Shown here one piece after another: positions 35,301 through 47,934 of a stretch of DNA of 64,000 nt. The number at the start of each line of letters is the position of its first letter. Position 1 is the stretch's first letter. Origin of the DNA: Arenicola marina (taxonomy: Eukaryota; Annelida; Polychaeta; Arenicolidae); NCBI GenBank assembly GCA_964019135.1, contig OZ025255.1, positions 23,723,708-23,787,707 on the forward strand, written 5' to 3'. The notes under the pieces were generated by a model. It was not told the DNA's origin. It did no database searches and saw only the letters and a program-made list of their open reading frames with translations. Made by a program: the position numbers and the translations under genes.

Positions 35301-38300
35301 TATTTGTAATGTGAGTCAGTCTGAGAATCCCGCCCCCAAGTTAGATTTCACTGATATGCCTCGGATATTGCCTCAGGTTCTACGAATCTACGGAATCTCG
35401 TCCTTTCTATGTGACTGAATGGACCGTGTGGCATTGAGGCTATGTGAAACATTTCTTGTTCTAGGGCCACGTCCGTAATCGGTAGAGTTAAGAAAAAGGT
35501 CACGTACGAACAAGTCGTAGGTAAGTGATAAAATTTCAGTGTGACCTAGATTCCAATTGGGGCATGCATTATAATAATAATCGATACTATGTGAATTGGT
35601 GATCATAATATGTTCAAAGCTCTAATTTAAGCCTTCCGAGCAGGATTGTTGTATTTGCCGATAAAGTTAGACTTATTTAAAAGTATACTTTATCAATATC
35701 ATTTCAAATATCGAAAATGTCTGAATTCTACTTCACAAATAATATGGATAAAACACCACTATTGATAATGCTCCCCAATCTCTGGACGGGTATAGATACA
35801 TGATAACGTTCAGCACCAAACCCATGGAAAACTTCCGGAGATTAATTGTTTAGTGTGAGGGCCGGGTAGGGTAATGCTCAGCCATAGGTCCATTGTCGTG
35901 GACCATCTCAACCCCAACTATGTTTCGGACGCACCTCATGTATTCAGTGTTTGGTTTAATCAATTTAATTGGTGCTATTATGCTTTGTGATTTTATGGAA
36001 TCATTGCCATTGCACGGCCATCAATGTAGATTGACCACTTCAGAAAAGGCAACAACTGTATTTCCAATGGCATGACTCAGACGGTTAATTAAGGCGACAT
36101 TTCCAATAGTTTGATAAACGGAGCACATGTCTTTGCGTTGCAGGTTTTAAGTACTCCCCGCGTGTCATCTGCACCACTGTGGTAGCTTGTTTGACCCTCT
36201 ATAAGGTACGCTGCCCAAATATCCGCAGAATAAGTGTGTTCGCGCTGTCTGCAGCAGACCGTATCCTCTAGGAATATAGCTACTACCTTACTAAATAACG
36301 TCCTGGCTGGGGACTGTATCAGAGCCTTGGGCGAGTTTGAGCATACGCTCGGACTGCTCTCAGCGACAATTAAGGCGTATGGCGGGAGAATGGTCCGATC
36401 GCCTACCCTACCTTGTTACTTTTGACACTCGGACCGTACTCCCCACCTGCAGAAGGCCCGGCCCCCGGGGGCCCAGCCCTTTCAACGCCAATAATTTAAG
36501 TGGTAAACTCCGTCCCATCTTCATCTATGTTATTGTCGTCGATGTCACAGCTACGTTACGTTGCTAAAGCAGGAATGAACAAATAACACACAAATACATC
36601 AGTTGATCTACTGAAATGATCCTATGGAGACGGTAGAATACAATGGTATAATACACGGTACCATGATAGTTAATATATTGTTTTGTTATTAAGGAATCTA
36701 TAGATCTACATGTATATGCCAAAATATATATGTCATGCACACACAATGCGTACACAATTAAAATCGAATAAACCGATTTCGTTTTTAAGGATATATATAT
36801 ATATACAATGTAGTATTGTATGTTCGGATGTATAAATGTGCTATAACTGAACCAGTGGGCACCATGATCCCGATCTAATAAAATAAGTTTTGGCTTCGTT
36901 TCAGGCTGCCACTAGTATCGGCATAAACATAGACGAGGTATTTGGCTTCTACGAGGCAGTAATTCGAGTTGACGGCTTCTTCGGCTTGGAAAATATCAGC
37001 CCTACGTTCTTTCGGGACGTCTTGGAGGAAGTGGTTATCGTTAGATGTGAGAAAAACCGTGCCACCAACGTGTTTGGCGGAAGGAATATCAAAATGAAGC
37101 GCTGATAATACGTAACACGACAAGTTACATGCAACAAGAGAATATATCATTAACGGTCTAATCAAACGGGATTGAGGTGCAACTAGTACCTGTGTCGCTA
37201 TACCTAAGGCCATTGCACCGGCACCTGATGGGTGCAATTGGGGCTTTTTAGATTTTTTCGCAACAGACATCGGTCATATGGGTGCATTATGACAACCTTT
37301 ATCAATATGCTTGTAGATGTGAATCACACGACCGAATGAAATTGATCTCACATTCATACCACATATATATCATATACGTATATACCTAGATCCATTTTAT
37401 ATTTGGTCATATCTTTAGGATTTAAAGACATTGGCTCCCCCGACACCCACACCCACACCCACCACCCGCAACATATAGTATCGGATTTCGTTACTTCGCT
37501 CTTTATTATTATGTGGATTGTTATTATTGATTCATAATTTTTATGTGTAAAATTTGGAAATCAGCAAAGCTATTGTATTGTTCGTCTTTCAGATTCACTT
37601 TGGGTCTGCAACCTGGTCTCTGCCCTGATTCACGTGGCGTTCCTTGTGCTGAGCGTTCTTAAGTACAGGTAATAAAGTAAAACGATACCTTACTCAAACG
37701 ATTTCGAATGTTATATATTCTATTTCATTTAATTATAGAATACCCGTTCACAAGCAAGCATGACATCACGACATAACCCTCGTTAGAACATGCCGACGAT
37801 TAACATAATATATTCCAGTATGGTAAAGTGTAATATATGACATGTGAAATAATCTTGACCCTTGTGAGTTGTCTCGGAAACAGGAAGGACATGATAAAGC
37901 TCATGAAGGGACAGAATCCTGGAAACTATGTCGATCTGTCCTCCCCAGCTTCTAAAATGGTAGGTGAACATTATGCTTTCATACCTGTGTGATAGCAGTT
38001 ATTCTATATCCGTGCATTTATATCTGCAAATCGGACGTAAGACTGCCAAGCAATGTTGTTGATAATATGTGAATGCGAACGAATTGTGACATTCAAGTCG
38101 CCGCATGTCGTGTTGCGATATTGCTCATTTGTACTTATTATGAGCGTTCCACACCGCCAAGTGCATGGCTATCTAAGATGTTATAATTCACACAGGAAAA
38201 CGTGTATTCTAGTTCTCTCATGTGTTATGGCTATATATATATAATATATGCAGTGTGTTTTGTTTAGTTCCTAGAAACATACGAGAACTGCCACAAAAGA

Positions 38301-41300
38301 ACATATATAGGGATTTCGAATATGTTGCTCCTATAGCATTTTACTCCCTGAATCATGAACTTCAGATTGTTTCGTACAACTGGAAGCATCGTTCGACCTC
38401 TTTCCCTGTTAACTGGTTATCCAATTTCTACAGTATCACATATAAAGAGTAGTATTGCCAAAAAACGTCAAGAATGCCCACCTTATTACATACAATACAT
38501 TCCAACGCCAGTTTTCCTCTACAAAAATGTATATAAAATCATCTCCGTATTGGTTGTACCATTTGGCATTGTCATTGCTCAGTAAGGATCTCAATATATG
38601 TAATTTCCGCCTGAATGATATAAAATGGTTCTCGTGTGAAAAAGTGCTGTATGCCGAACTTTGCATGTCATCCCATGAGTTTGGTATTGTCACTGAGTAA
38701 CCTCATGTCTGTGTTGCAGGTGGCTAGCTTACGTTATCCCGGATACCAAGTGGCATTTGCAATCTACGGTGAGCTAAGGAACCGACCGCATTTTTTGTTA
38801 TTCCTACGGATCATTCCACCTTAGTAGTATGTAGTTGTTAGTAAGGCCAGAACGACTTGCATCGTTCTGCACGTTCTGAGATTCAATTAAGCTGCATATG
38901 TTTGATTCTTGTGGGTTTCGGTTATCTTGCAAAGTATCATGCAGGGCGTACAAGCTGCATGCGCATTTTACACCAGAAGTAAAAAAAGAAATTCAAGATA
39001 TTGGAAATTCCTTTATGCCTTGGTATGCATTTACTATTCAGAAAATGGTGCATATTGAGTAGATATGGAATTAAACTCAAAATTGCTTTCATATTTTTCG
39101 TGTTAGTCATTTTAATATGTGGAAAGCACTTATAAGCACCGTAATTCGTGCACATAACGCAACATAACTAATGGATAAGTTTTAAATAGATACAATGGTT
39201 GTTCTATTTTCATTACCATATATACATGTATCTCATCAGTTCATATCATTATATCGTCCATACTTATATGCACTAATCATGAAGTCAGTCATTAAATAAG
39301 ATCATGTTTATAGGCCGGACACTACTGCTCATGCCAAACCAACTCTTTCTTCCTAAATGGTATCCATGTGCTCACTTCCTGCAGGCTGGTTTCTGCTCAT
39401 GCTCATCCTGTGGATTGTCACCATGGTGTTCACATTCCTCATCATCATTCCGTTGCGGAACCGGGATTTCAGCTCATTCCTCATTGACCAGATCATCAGC
39501 CTGTGGTGAGGTTTCTTTCCTCACATGTCCGTCATGATTACCATGTGATGTATCGGGGGCAGGCAGGGGCAGTTTAACCTTCATGTGTTCAATAAAAGCG
39601 GTCTAAAGCACCAACAACGAGGTTGTTCAACGCTCACGAAACTATCCTTTGCCCAGTTGCCTCATTGTGTTTGTAAACACCTCAGGTCGCCCCAATGTTT
39701 AAATGAACACCAAGGGAGGGGGGGGTGGTGGGGAGGCGGGATTTGAGTGACCAAGCCTCAGCTTGTGACAGGGGAGCCACCTATTTTTGCACCCGAGTTT
39801 AAAAGATGCGACACCAGTAACTAGCATGAGAGTTCGTAGCCGTTAAACATTATAATGTTAAATTACCATGCTTTATAGAAGGGCGTCTGTTCATTGGTAT
39901 CCGTATAATAACCATATTCACTCTCATTACATTCAATGAATATGTACTCTGTTGAGAACAATTATGAGCGTATGTATGTTAGATATATCTGTATATGTTG
40001 ATCCGTAAACTGGATCAGAAATCTACGATAAAACGCTGTGACCATAAATGCCTTTCAATGGAATTCGGCAGAACATGACGCGCGTTTGACACTCTTCCAC
40101 AGGCCGACTATCATCGTGTCTCTAGTCATCTGGATCTCCCAGATACTGCTGTGCAAGTTTGTCTTTCTTCAGAACCGAGGGAGCTACATGGCGCTGGACA
40201 ACAGGTTGATGTTCTATATTATTTTGTAGAAATCATTGACATTACTATCATTACCTCAAGAAGAAGTGTTACATACGTGAAGATTCTGCCGGGTAATTAG
40301 GGTAAATTATTACCTTTGTAGTCGTTAGGTAAACCATGAACGTTTTGACCTGCGAGGTACCGTAAAATGTTGTTTCATCTGTAACTACGATTCGAAGCCA
40401 TGACACACCTACATCTTTTCTTTTTTGATGTCAACCAGACACTTGTTCCACGTGGTGAGTTTCTTCACCTTCTTCTTCAACGTCCTGGTCGGTTTGTTTG
40501 CCTGTCTCAAGCGGGTACTCACCTCCCTCGGCCTAGGCCTCCTCATTATCGCCCGCCTCGACAAGGTTCTGCTCATGGAAGGATTCGAGCAGCTGGACGC
40601 AGGTGTGCAGAGCCAATGTTATTGTCGCCATTTCTGTTTTAGGCTTTCCCCCAAGTTTTTTGTTTGCCCATGCATCAAGACTCAATACCCTGCGTGATGT
40701 GTTGTGTTCAGCAGTTCATTGGAGCATTGTAGCCTTCATGGAAACCATTGCGCAATAACACGTTATGCAGTGCATTAGGCCTAATGATATGATTCCCTAA
40801 ACAAACGAATAGACTTCATGTTCGTGTACTCGACCTCAACATCTGTTTAGTTTTGTGTTGACTGTGCCGTTGGTTATTCCTTACATTTCTCATTCGCTAT
40901 GTACGTTTCTAGGTTACCGGGCCTACCTCGGAATGCTGTTTGTGGAGCTTAACCACAACAACCCCGTGATGAAAACCTTCGCGCTCATGCTGCTAGAATG
41001 CAGACAGAAGAACAAAGGAAAAACCATGACTGATGCCGAAACAGGTAGAACGAAATACCAATAGTTCAAATATGCAAACCTGCTTTGCGCAGAAGAGTGT
41101 AGTACGAAGTATAACATATTTTATGTCATGTGAAGCGTATGTTCATATTTATCCGGAAGTTCATATTTAACTGTATATTCACATTTAAGCGTATGTTCAT
41201 GTACTAAAGCATTTTACATTATCTGTTCCGGTGCCAGGCACTGATGTCTACATGACAGACGTGGACATCCTGCGCAGAAAGCGAATTCGGAACAAATGGC

Positions 41301-42145
41301 GTAAGCTGGTGACACTGATGAACAACCCTGTCCTGGTGCTGGAGCGTCTGACCTCTGACCTCACCCAGCGCCAGAAGGACCACCAGATGGCGTATACCAA
41401 CGAGATGATAAACGCATCCATGGTGCGTACCAAGCGCCCTATGTATTGGCTGGTTGGTTGTATATATTCAGGAGGCTTTACCCAATTTTGGTCATATCGC
41501 GTCAATGGGAGAAGGAAGAGAGACTGGAGCCATGTCCCTGGGAATAACCCCCTACTCTTTGCGAAGAAGGACATGGGATCTTTATCTTGCGACCACACAG
41601 ACATGGCCACCGGGGGGCTCGAACCATTGATCCACGTGCCGTTAGGCCCCCATGGGACCAGAGCACTCACTGCGAGCGCTCTTCCCCACTGAGCTACCGG
41701 GCCGCCCCCCTACGTATTGAACACCAACGTCGGTAACCTTGCTGTTGCATGCGTTTCTCCTGAAATTAAGCATATTTAGCACATCAATCCATTGTGTTTT
41801 TGTGCCGGAGATCAAACCCAGTATATAATATTGTATTATACCACATTATCTCCTATATCAGGAGCAGTTTGTAACAAATGAGTATGCATTTCAGTATAGA
41901 TGATCACTTGTGATCTATAATGGGTCCAAGCTTTTCTTTTCATGGCTATATTGTAACACTTCTGTTAAATGTTGGTATTTTTTCTTTCTCTGTTGACCAT
42001 TTGGAAACAGGAGGCTACGAGTGAAGCTCTCAAGACGGTACAGTTTGTGAATGACGCCAACGAGAAACCCACCAAGGCAATCAATGGTACTGGTGGTCCC
42101 CGGAAGGGGGCGCGGGAGCAGGGTTATGATACGACTGTGATCTAG
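29355..42145 (+). CDS. STRA6-like: STRA6-like receptor, copy A (complete)
   Basis: Multi-pass membrane protein of the retinol-binding-protein receptor family, which in vertebrates takes retinol from plasma RBP4 into cells. Exons: 29355-29635, 30243-30417, 31695-31780, 32398-32558, 33101-33221, 33846-33906, 34647-34763, 34969-35045, 35465-35520, 36144-36205, 36905-37046, 37593-37668, 37884-37959, 38720-38768, 39385-39505, 40103-40204, 40439-40602, 40913-41044, 41238-41422, 42011-42145; 2,379 nt, 792 aa, all phases matching. Family marks: RRRQ after TM1, then GRP and PVDF; YYPLLACL; RYPGYQVAF; LDNR before a NVLVGLFACLKRVLTS helix; LDAGYRAYLGML; HNNPVMKTF; and a C-terminal LMNNPVLVLERL, each matching vertebrate STRA6 in order. 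The start is the first ATG after an in-frame TAG at 29334. It is longer than human STRA6 (667 aa), mainly at the N-terminus. Whether it binds retinoids or an RBP-like partner is unknown. Confidence 0.9.
30441..31128. repeat. 24-bp minisatellite in STRA6-like A intron 2
   Basis: About 28 copies of 'gctgtggagaccatgtcatt' plus 'cact', beginning about 25 bases after the exon 2 donor. Variant units (gattaag, gtgaag, gtgtgg) recur in a higher-order pattern. Because 24 is a multiple of three and the unit lacks stops in several frames, it creates long but meaningless open frames on both strands. The paralogous intron has the same array at 56785-57330. Confidence 0.95.
31130..31312 (+). mobile_element. 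tgtcg-rich element, family B, copy 2, left end missing
   Basis: Matches the plus-strand copy at 57578-57799 from 'ttcacgacgttacgtgtcgc' to the right terminal repeat 'cttccagacccc'. The left terminal repeat is absent, and the sequence abuts the minisatellite, so the junction was probably deleted after the duplication. Confidence 0.6.
32040..32390. repeat. three diverged copies of a ~125-bp intronic repeat
   Basis: The block 'ggatctaaaatggaccccat' to 'ggtgactaactgtattttca' recurs three times in STRA6-like A intron 3, with growing similarity towards exon 4. The second gene has the same arrangement at 58550-58855. The last copy together with the acceptor is almost identical between the two genes. 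Confidence 0.75.
33538..33735. repeat. GC-rich simple repeat in STRA6-like A intron 5
   Basis: About 200 bases of 'cgcgcccgcgcccgc' type sequence with interspersed 'accaacttgcccgcgcccgc' units. The corresponding intron of copy B (59510-59786) lacks it, so it arose or expanded after the duplication. The open frames it creates are compositional. Confidence 0.85.
39531..39618 (+). mobile_element. 3' fragment of SINE family 2
   Basis: The sequence 'ttaaccttcatgtgttcaat' to 'gcggtctaaagcaccaacaa' resembles the 3' end of the SINE at 23650-23832 ('tagccttcatgtgcacaaaa' to 'gaaccaccaaca'). No tRNA-like head is visible. It lies just downstream of exon 15. Confidence 0.4.
41446..41708 (-). mobile_element. 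SINE family 1, full-length copy
   Basis: On the minus strand it begins GGCCCGGTAGCTCAGTGGGG (A box) and has the B box 'ggttcgagcccc'. The body follows, and the 3' end is rich in 'accaacca' units, the likely tail of the family. It lies in the last intron of STRA6-like A, starting about 25 bases after the exon 19 donor. Confidence 0.82.
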
Positions 42146-43589
42146 CGCAACTGTGGCAACCACGTGTCTGGGACATGGCGGTAAGCCATGAGCCATGACA
42201 TTTTTATGCAAATGCCATAGTGAAATTGTCATGGAAATTAATAGTGCTTCAGGGTACTAACAAATGCATAGGCTCATGATATTATAAGCACGGGTAACAC
42301 ATATCGTACATAGCACGTATTATATGTTATAGGTAGTTGCATACAATAGACATCAGAATTGTGATTTGGTTGTATTGACGAAGATTTAGCAGACACGGCC
42401 TGAACTGATTGGTTTTGGTTATTATGCGGGCCATGCCTGTGTGTAAGTCATATTGCGACAGTGGTAATTGCCAATGCAGACATGAACCACGCACCGGCCG
42501 CTTGGGTTGGCCTAGAATAAGGCACTCGACAATAGTCCACTTACAAAATTACGTGGTAACCCCCATCATCAGCAAACACCAGGTAATCTCCGAGATTGTC
42601 ATCGATACAATGAATGATTAAATTGATGCTTTTTACGTTTTTTTTTAACCTTTTTACCTTGTTGGTACATTCTGATTCTGTAAGAATCACGATGCACCTC
42701 ATGTCTTACTATTTTTTCGATTTATTCTTGTATCCAGTCGGACGGTGAATATGCCACATCAGTTATAACAATCTAAATACACATAATTTGTACTTTATGT
42801 ACACATATAGAGAGAGAAAAAGCGAGACTGAGGGAGACAGAGAGAGGTACGAATGTATCTTACGGTTTACCTTTTTGTCTTCGTGTCTTGTGAAATCCAT
42901 ATTAACAGATATGTAAATATTTTTTTATTCACAAACGATGTCTCAATGCCATTGGTATTGTCGACATGTAGCTGTCACAAGAGCTTAAATAGTCACAGTC
43001 CGCTTAGTCGCCTATAGATGTAAGCTGACTTATTCCTCAGGAGTTCATATGTAACTGCGCAATTTAATGATTCTTTGTCACCAATATTTTGCATGTGTGA
43101 TGTATTGTAATTGTAATGCGTGATGCAATGAAAGGTTTAACAAATCATATATTGATTATATACGATTATATAATGATTATATATAAGTTCAGATAACTCC
43201 GCTGCGAGGCTCCACTGCATTGCAATCTGGGTGTAGCCAGTTCCAGGGAAAATGCTGGCATGTGTGTGTTTCGGGTAATTCGTGCTTGCTCTGCGCTGCA
43301 TAGGTGTATACGGAAAACGCAAAAGGCGGATTTTTAGGTGCATAGTTTTCAACGGTTAATCATAGGATAACAGGGTGTTTCTAAAAAAAATGTGTTAACA
43401 GTCAAATAGCTTGACTGTCTAAGGATTCCATGTTAAGAACGAGACAACAGCTGATATAAGTGCCAAACGCTTTTTTTGCATAGATGCACATTTGAATAAA
43501 GATGTAAAACATGGGTCGGATATTATGTTGACTAACTATGCTGACCCCCATCGTAACCCCCAACTTCATCTACATGCGGACCTCCACCC
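42146..43589. other. 3' flank of STRA6-like A, nothing recognised
   Basis: Unique AT-rich DNA with no supported exon. An AATAAA at 43494-43499 is the clearest canonical polyadenylation signal but is 1.35 kb from the stop codon. ATTAAA at 42619-42624 is nearer. Confidence 0.4.
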
Positions 43590-43770
43590 GGTTCTGCAAG
43601 CTGCCGCACTATATTGTTTGCCAAGATCCAGGCCCTTCCGCATCATCATATTGTGTGCTACAATTCACGCCCTTAGGCAGCACCATATTGTGTGCCAGGA
43701 TCTCGGCCCTTTTGCAGCGATACACTGTGTGTCACAAACCGGGCCCTTCTGCAGCACCATATTGTGCGAG
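43590..43770. repeat. ~37-bp degenerate tandem repeat
   Basis: About five diverged copies of a unit containing 'ggcccttctgcagcaccata' and 'ttgtgtgcc'. It ends directly at the left border of the duplicated phosphatase segment. Confidence 0.6.
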
Positions 43771-43774
43771 ATAT

Positions 43775-44365
43775 TATATGTGCCTCCTTATGACGTCACA
43801 CACATCGAGGCCGAACACACTAAAGGCGTGACCGTCACACATCTTCGTCTGGAAGAGCGAGATACGCCCGGAATGACATATGTCAACATGGAAACCGCCC
43901 GTCAGGTTACATTAGCATTTTGGTGTTTCTGTTTCTGACAACGAACACACTTATAAACGGCCACATCAGCAAGTACCAAGCAAGAAATCTCCTGAGACAA
44001 TGAAGTGGATGAACTGTGCCCATGATGCATCTGCCACGATTCGTACCCAAGACCTGTTCATCTGCAGCTCAGCCTGTTGACCAATTGAGCTAGGGAGGCT
44101 CCCAATCTCGACTAGACGCTATATGTCACCTCGTATAAGGCGACAGAAGTGCTATTTTAAGGGACATTTACATTGAAATATAGGTATTTATGTCCCTAAT
44201 AATTTAAGTAGTTTGCCGATAATGATGACACTGTTCAGCACATTCGGCTTTCAGAACGATGTTTCCACGCTAAATGTGTTCACGATTCATGTCGGCGAAT
44301 CAATGGTCTTGAACTTTGATGACGTCATCGAGTGTTACCTGGGTCTGCAGGAATGGCAACACGTT
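43775..44365 (+). pseudogene. relic of the phosphatase gene, two D2 exons
   Basis: About 43780-43906 matches exon 21 from [11 protein letters not shown] to YVNMETARQ, with few amino-acid changes. About 44241-44365 matches exon 22 ([15 protein letters not shown]), then diverges after LGLQEW, before the P-loop. The SINE family 3 in the intervening intron is also present, while the 72-bp minisatellite is not. No other phosphatase exon is found nearby, so this cannot encode a phosphatase domain. It is the end of a segmental copy of the phosphatase gene, placed before the second STRA6-like gene. Confidence 0.88.
43990..44102 (-). mobile_element. tRNA-like SINE family 3, carried by the duplication
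   Basis: Near-identical to 19693-19800 and at the same position relative to the two relic exons. It was therefore in place before the segmental duplication and is not an independent insertion. Confidence 0.65.
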
Positions 44366-44521
44366 TGGCAATACATATTTCATAGCATGCGCGAGTCGAG
44401 ACGCCGACGATCGAGGCGGGTAAAGGGGGCAGTTGCATATGAACCTGCGGCGTATGACGTCTGTGAATTTATCTTTATTTAACATCTCTATGGTTTGCCG
44501 TAGAGCATGCCGTAGAAGAGT

Positions 44522-46047
44522 TAACCCTTACAAAAATAATTCGATGGTATTGTGAATGGTATATTGCTCAATGGTATTTAAATGGTATGTTGAATGGTAA
44601 ATGAAAGGTGTTATGGCCAATGGCACTTTAAATGGTAGATCAAACAATGATTCTTTGAGTGGTATATCAGTCAATGGTATGTTGAATGGTAAATGAAAGG
44701 TGTTATGGCCAATGGCACTTTAAATGGTAGATCAAACAATGATTCTTTGAGTGGTATATCAGTCAATGGTATGTTTAATTGTATATTCAATGGTAGTTTA
44801 AATGGTATACCACTGAAATCTCCCATGGTATGCTGAATTGTATACCACTGAGGTAGTGAATGGTATACTGAAATGTATATAAATGTGCTGAGAGATCCAT
44901 CATGCTCATTGTCGGTTTGACAGTCATTGCATATATAATGATATATCATATCCTATGTTTTAACAAGCTTTTAAACCCCAAAGAGTGATTAATATGGCTC
45001 AGCATTAGTATAAACAATGCATATGTCGATTAGAGGATTAATAATCATGTATTATGTATAATGAATCTGGTAATCCTGTCTGTAAAGCGGACCGTTGTAG
45101 TTGAGGTAGGTCATGGTAACGACGTCAAGCAATGTCTATCTCTCCCCACGCTGTTACCTGCCACAGTGCCAGGTCATTTATCCCGGACGCACGAAAAGTA
45201 TGAATCACCGCATAAAAATGTCCTTCGTGAACGTAATACATATTCCACTGGACCCACGTATCCGTGTGAATCAACTTATAGTTCCGTTTGCCTCGTTGAC
45301 AAAGAATAAGGGGGCGAAAACGTTGACTTAAATCAACAACCCGGCCAAATGACTATATTCCTGGTGTCAATTGACACCAGAAATATAGTCATTTGGCTGA
45401 GTTGTCGATTACGGCGGATTCAAATATTGAAACGGTCTTGACACTCTCAAACATGGTTCCGTCGCATTCGCTAGGTGGCGCGCGGTGTTTACGTTAGTCG
45501 TTAGATGGCTGACGCTGAATCAAACGGTGAAGGGGAATATCAGTGGCTAGAAATGCGGTCCCATGTGGTTGCAAACGTCCCTACATGGCTGCCTTTTGTC
45601 CCATATCTAACCCTGTTTATTGTCACCCAAAGCCCCAATGAGTGTCGATAAAGATTGGCATACCATTGATAAGGTAAGGTATTGCAATATTGAAAGGTAA
45701 TGAATAATACATCGTTCATAATAATCAAAGGCATCATTGGTGCGTGTAGGTAATAAATAGTATATCATTGTTCACGGAAAGTGTTACAAAATTGAAATGT
45801 AATGCATGATATATCGTTCATAAACCCCAAAGTTATCATTGATGCGTGTAGGTAATTATTGGTACACCATTGGTGACTGAAAGGTATTGCGATATTGAAA
45901 GGTAATGAATGATATATCATTCCTCAGACTCAAACGTATCATTGACGCTTGTAGGCAATGAATGGTATACCATAGGTCAATTGAAAGGTATGAATGATCT
46001 TGAATGATAATGAATGATATATTACTCATGCATTTTTGTAAGGGTTA
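44522..46047. mobile_element. 1.5-kb non-coding element with terminal inverted repeats and a central palindrome
   Basis: The ends are inverted copies of TAACCCTTACAAAAAT, with TA next to both ends, as after a TA-targeting insertion. The left interior is a degenerate 'aatggtatattgaatgg' array with a clean two-copy repeat of about 90 bases (about 44586-44770). The right interior has about four copies of a ~100-base repeat ('attgaaaggtaatgaatgat'). A near-perfect palindrome lies at 45331-45410. No transposase frame is present. It resembles a large MITE or foldback element whose arms have become satellite-like. Confidence 0.55.
45331..45410. repeat. 80-bp near-perfect palindrome with no loop
   Basis: Two 40-base arms meet at 45370/45371, and by my count only four positions fail to match, all of them transitions. 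The inner core reads CTGGTGTCAATTGACACCAG. As RNA most mismatches would be tolerated as G-U pairs. It lies close to the middle of the inverted-repeat element. Confidence 0.85.
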
Positions 46048-46499
46048 CTCCAGCCAAAAAAATTATCTTGTCTTTCACTCGCATACGTCTTGTTAGAAGT
46101 TTGGTAGAAGTTAAATTTCTGGTAGATTTTGCTTATTAATATTTTTAAATTACGGAAAAAGTAAACCCGCTCCAAGACCATATGGATTCAATATTACGTG
46201 AAACCCTCCCCCCCCCCCCCCCCTTGCCTTTTGAATCTGCCCCCCTCCCATCCTTATTTGTTGGATCGTCTCATTTCTGCATATATGCAACTTTACGTAA
46301 AATGCCGCCCCCCCCGTTCAACCCACTACCGCCACCGTTTTAAATAGTGGATGACCCCCCCCACACCTTGGATACCGCCAGTAAAAACCTAATATAATGC
46401 AATCTTCTATATAAAACGTTATACTGCTCCAAACAACGCATTAATTGTATGCACTGTGGCGTAGTTTCGTCACCCTCACGCACTCAGTCGGCCTGGGTA

Positions 46500-47320
46500 T
46501 ACTGGATATTGCAAGAACCTGTTCAAGGTCTGTGTTTTCTTTAGAGAAAAACGACTTGCATGTTCTAGTGCATAATCAACATGGAAGAACAACTTTGTAT
46601 GGCCGAGACTCGCCGAGCTGTAACGAGACGACGACACCGTGGCTAGCAGGGCGCGCGTCTAAAAATAACGCGAGCGTCGGTGCACCTTTCGTCTGCTGCC
46701 TGGCTATACAGGCTGTGGTGGCGGGAAGGCCGCGGGACAAAATTTTGTGGGGTCCCTCACAGCGCCGTCGCTCACGGTTTAGTTGTTACGGAAAGCGGGG
46801 ACGTCATAGCTGAGACGTGAGTCTGGATAAATATATAGGATTCCAGACAAAGTATCGCCGGTCGGTGATGGTCGGGTAATCGTGCCATAAGGTATGTATA
46901 TCGTAGGATACAGTGGCTGCTGATGGCATCTCGCAATGGATGCTTTCCATCGATCCACTTGTGTTGTGTAGGTCGCCGCAGTGTACCTGTGCCGGCTTCT
47001 CGAGGGTGGCGTCAATGGGTTATATAGCTGTCCTTAACGAGGCAGATGCTCTTCGCTGGCGTGGTCGCTGAAGGATATGTCTATGACGCTGAGCTGTGCA
47101 GTATCATCTGTCATCTCACGGTACACATATATGGAGCTGGGCGTTTGGATTGATTTCTGGTGATTCCAGGTATGCCGCGGTGCTCAGAGCCTAGCTGCTT
47201 ACATTGCCAACATACGGCGTGGGGCTAACATTGCCAACATACGGCGTGGGGCTAACATTGCCAACATACGGCGTGGGGCTAACATTGCCGACATATGGCC
47301 TGGGGCTAACATTACCAACA
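46500..47320. other. second copy of the conserved intergenic segment
   Basis: Homologous to 26930-27600. The core 46823-47097 is 275 bp, the same length as 27237-27511, with six differences by my count. The left part (46560-46820) aligns only with several indels. A four-copy array of a 27-base unit (47200-47310) follows where the first copy has the long 31-bp array. It lies about 8.7 kb before the second STRA6-like start, because repeat DNA and a LINE have accumulated in between. Confidence 0.7.
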
Positions 47321-47324
47321 CCGG

Positions 47325-47934
47325 TTGCAACCCCCCCCCCCCCCCCCTTGGGAACCAGAACATACAACATACATGTTAACGTACATGTTAAAGTCCCAAG
47401 TCTTCAGAGAGCAACCCCCCCTTTGGGAAACTGAACATACACTGTTAAAGTCGGGTTCACCAAGCCCAAGCCCCCCACCCCCCCGGTCACAAGTATTCAG
47501 AGCAAGCCCCCACACCCCCCCCCCCCACCCCCCAGGTTGCAGGTTTTCAGAGAGCAACCGGCCCCCGCCTTGGCAAATTCCTAGATCCGCCTCTGAACAC
47601 ACTGCGTTTTTCCACGCGTTATAATATCGTATCAGTTGGAACTTATTTCACATACAGATAATTTTTATTATTTCGCATCTGTCATGATTCGTTCACAATG
47701 GACACGACGCATCTGCATATGGCTTTTTAGCGTGTGATGCGGTTACAATAGACCTAGACCATCACCATATAAACGCCCTTTACGTTGGAGTGGCTGCGAC
47801 AGGTGCGGAGGAGGGGGATGCGTGTGTAGGGAGATTGCCCCCCCCCCCACCCTACCACCACGCCTTTTGGGAATTTGAGCATACGCTGTAACGCAACATA
47901 TCGCAGTGACGCTCACCCTCCCTCCTCCCCCATG
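47325..47934. repeat. C-tract-rich simple DNA
   Basis: Contains several runs of ten or more C (47332-47347, 47515-47527, 47840-47850) separated by 'aagtcttcagagagcaaccc'-like units repeated about four times. No gene is seen. Confidence 0.6.

Noticed and set aside
35377-35418. Candidate STRA6-like exon after CCTCAG (FYESTESRPFYVTEW)
   Set aside because: It has no donor of the right phase, and copy B reads into a stop in the same frame. Exon 8 joins directly to 35465 in the correct phase in both copies.
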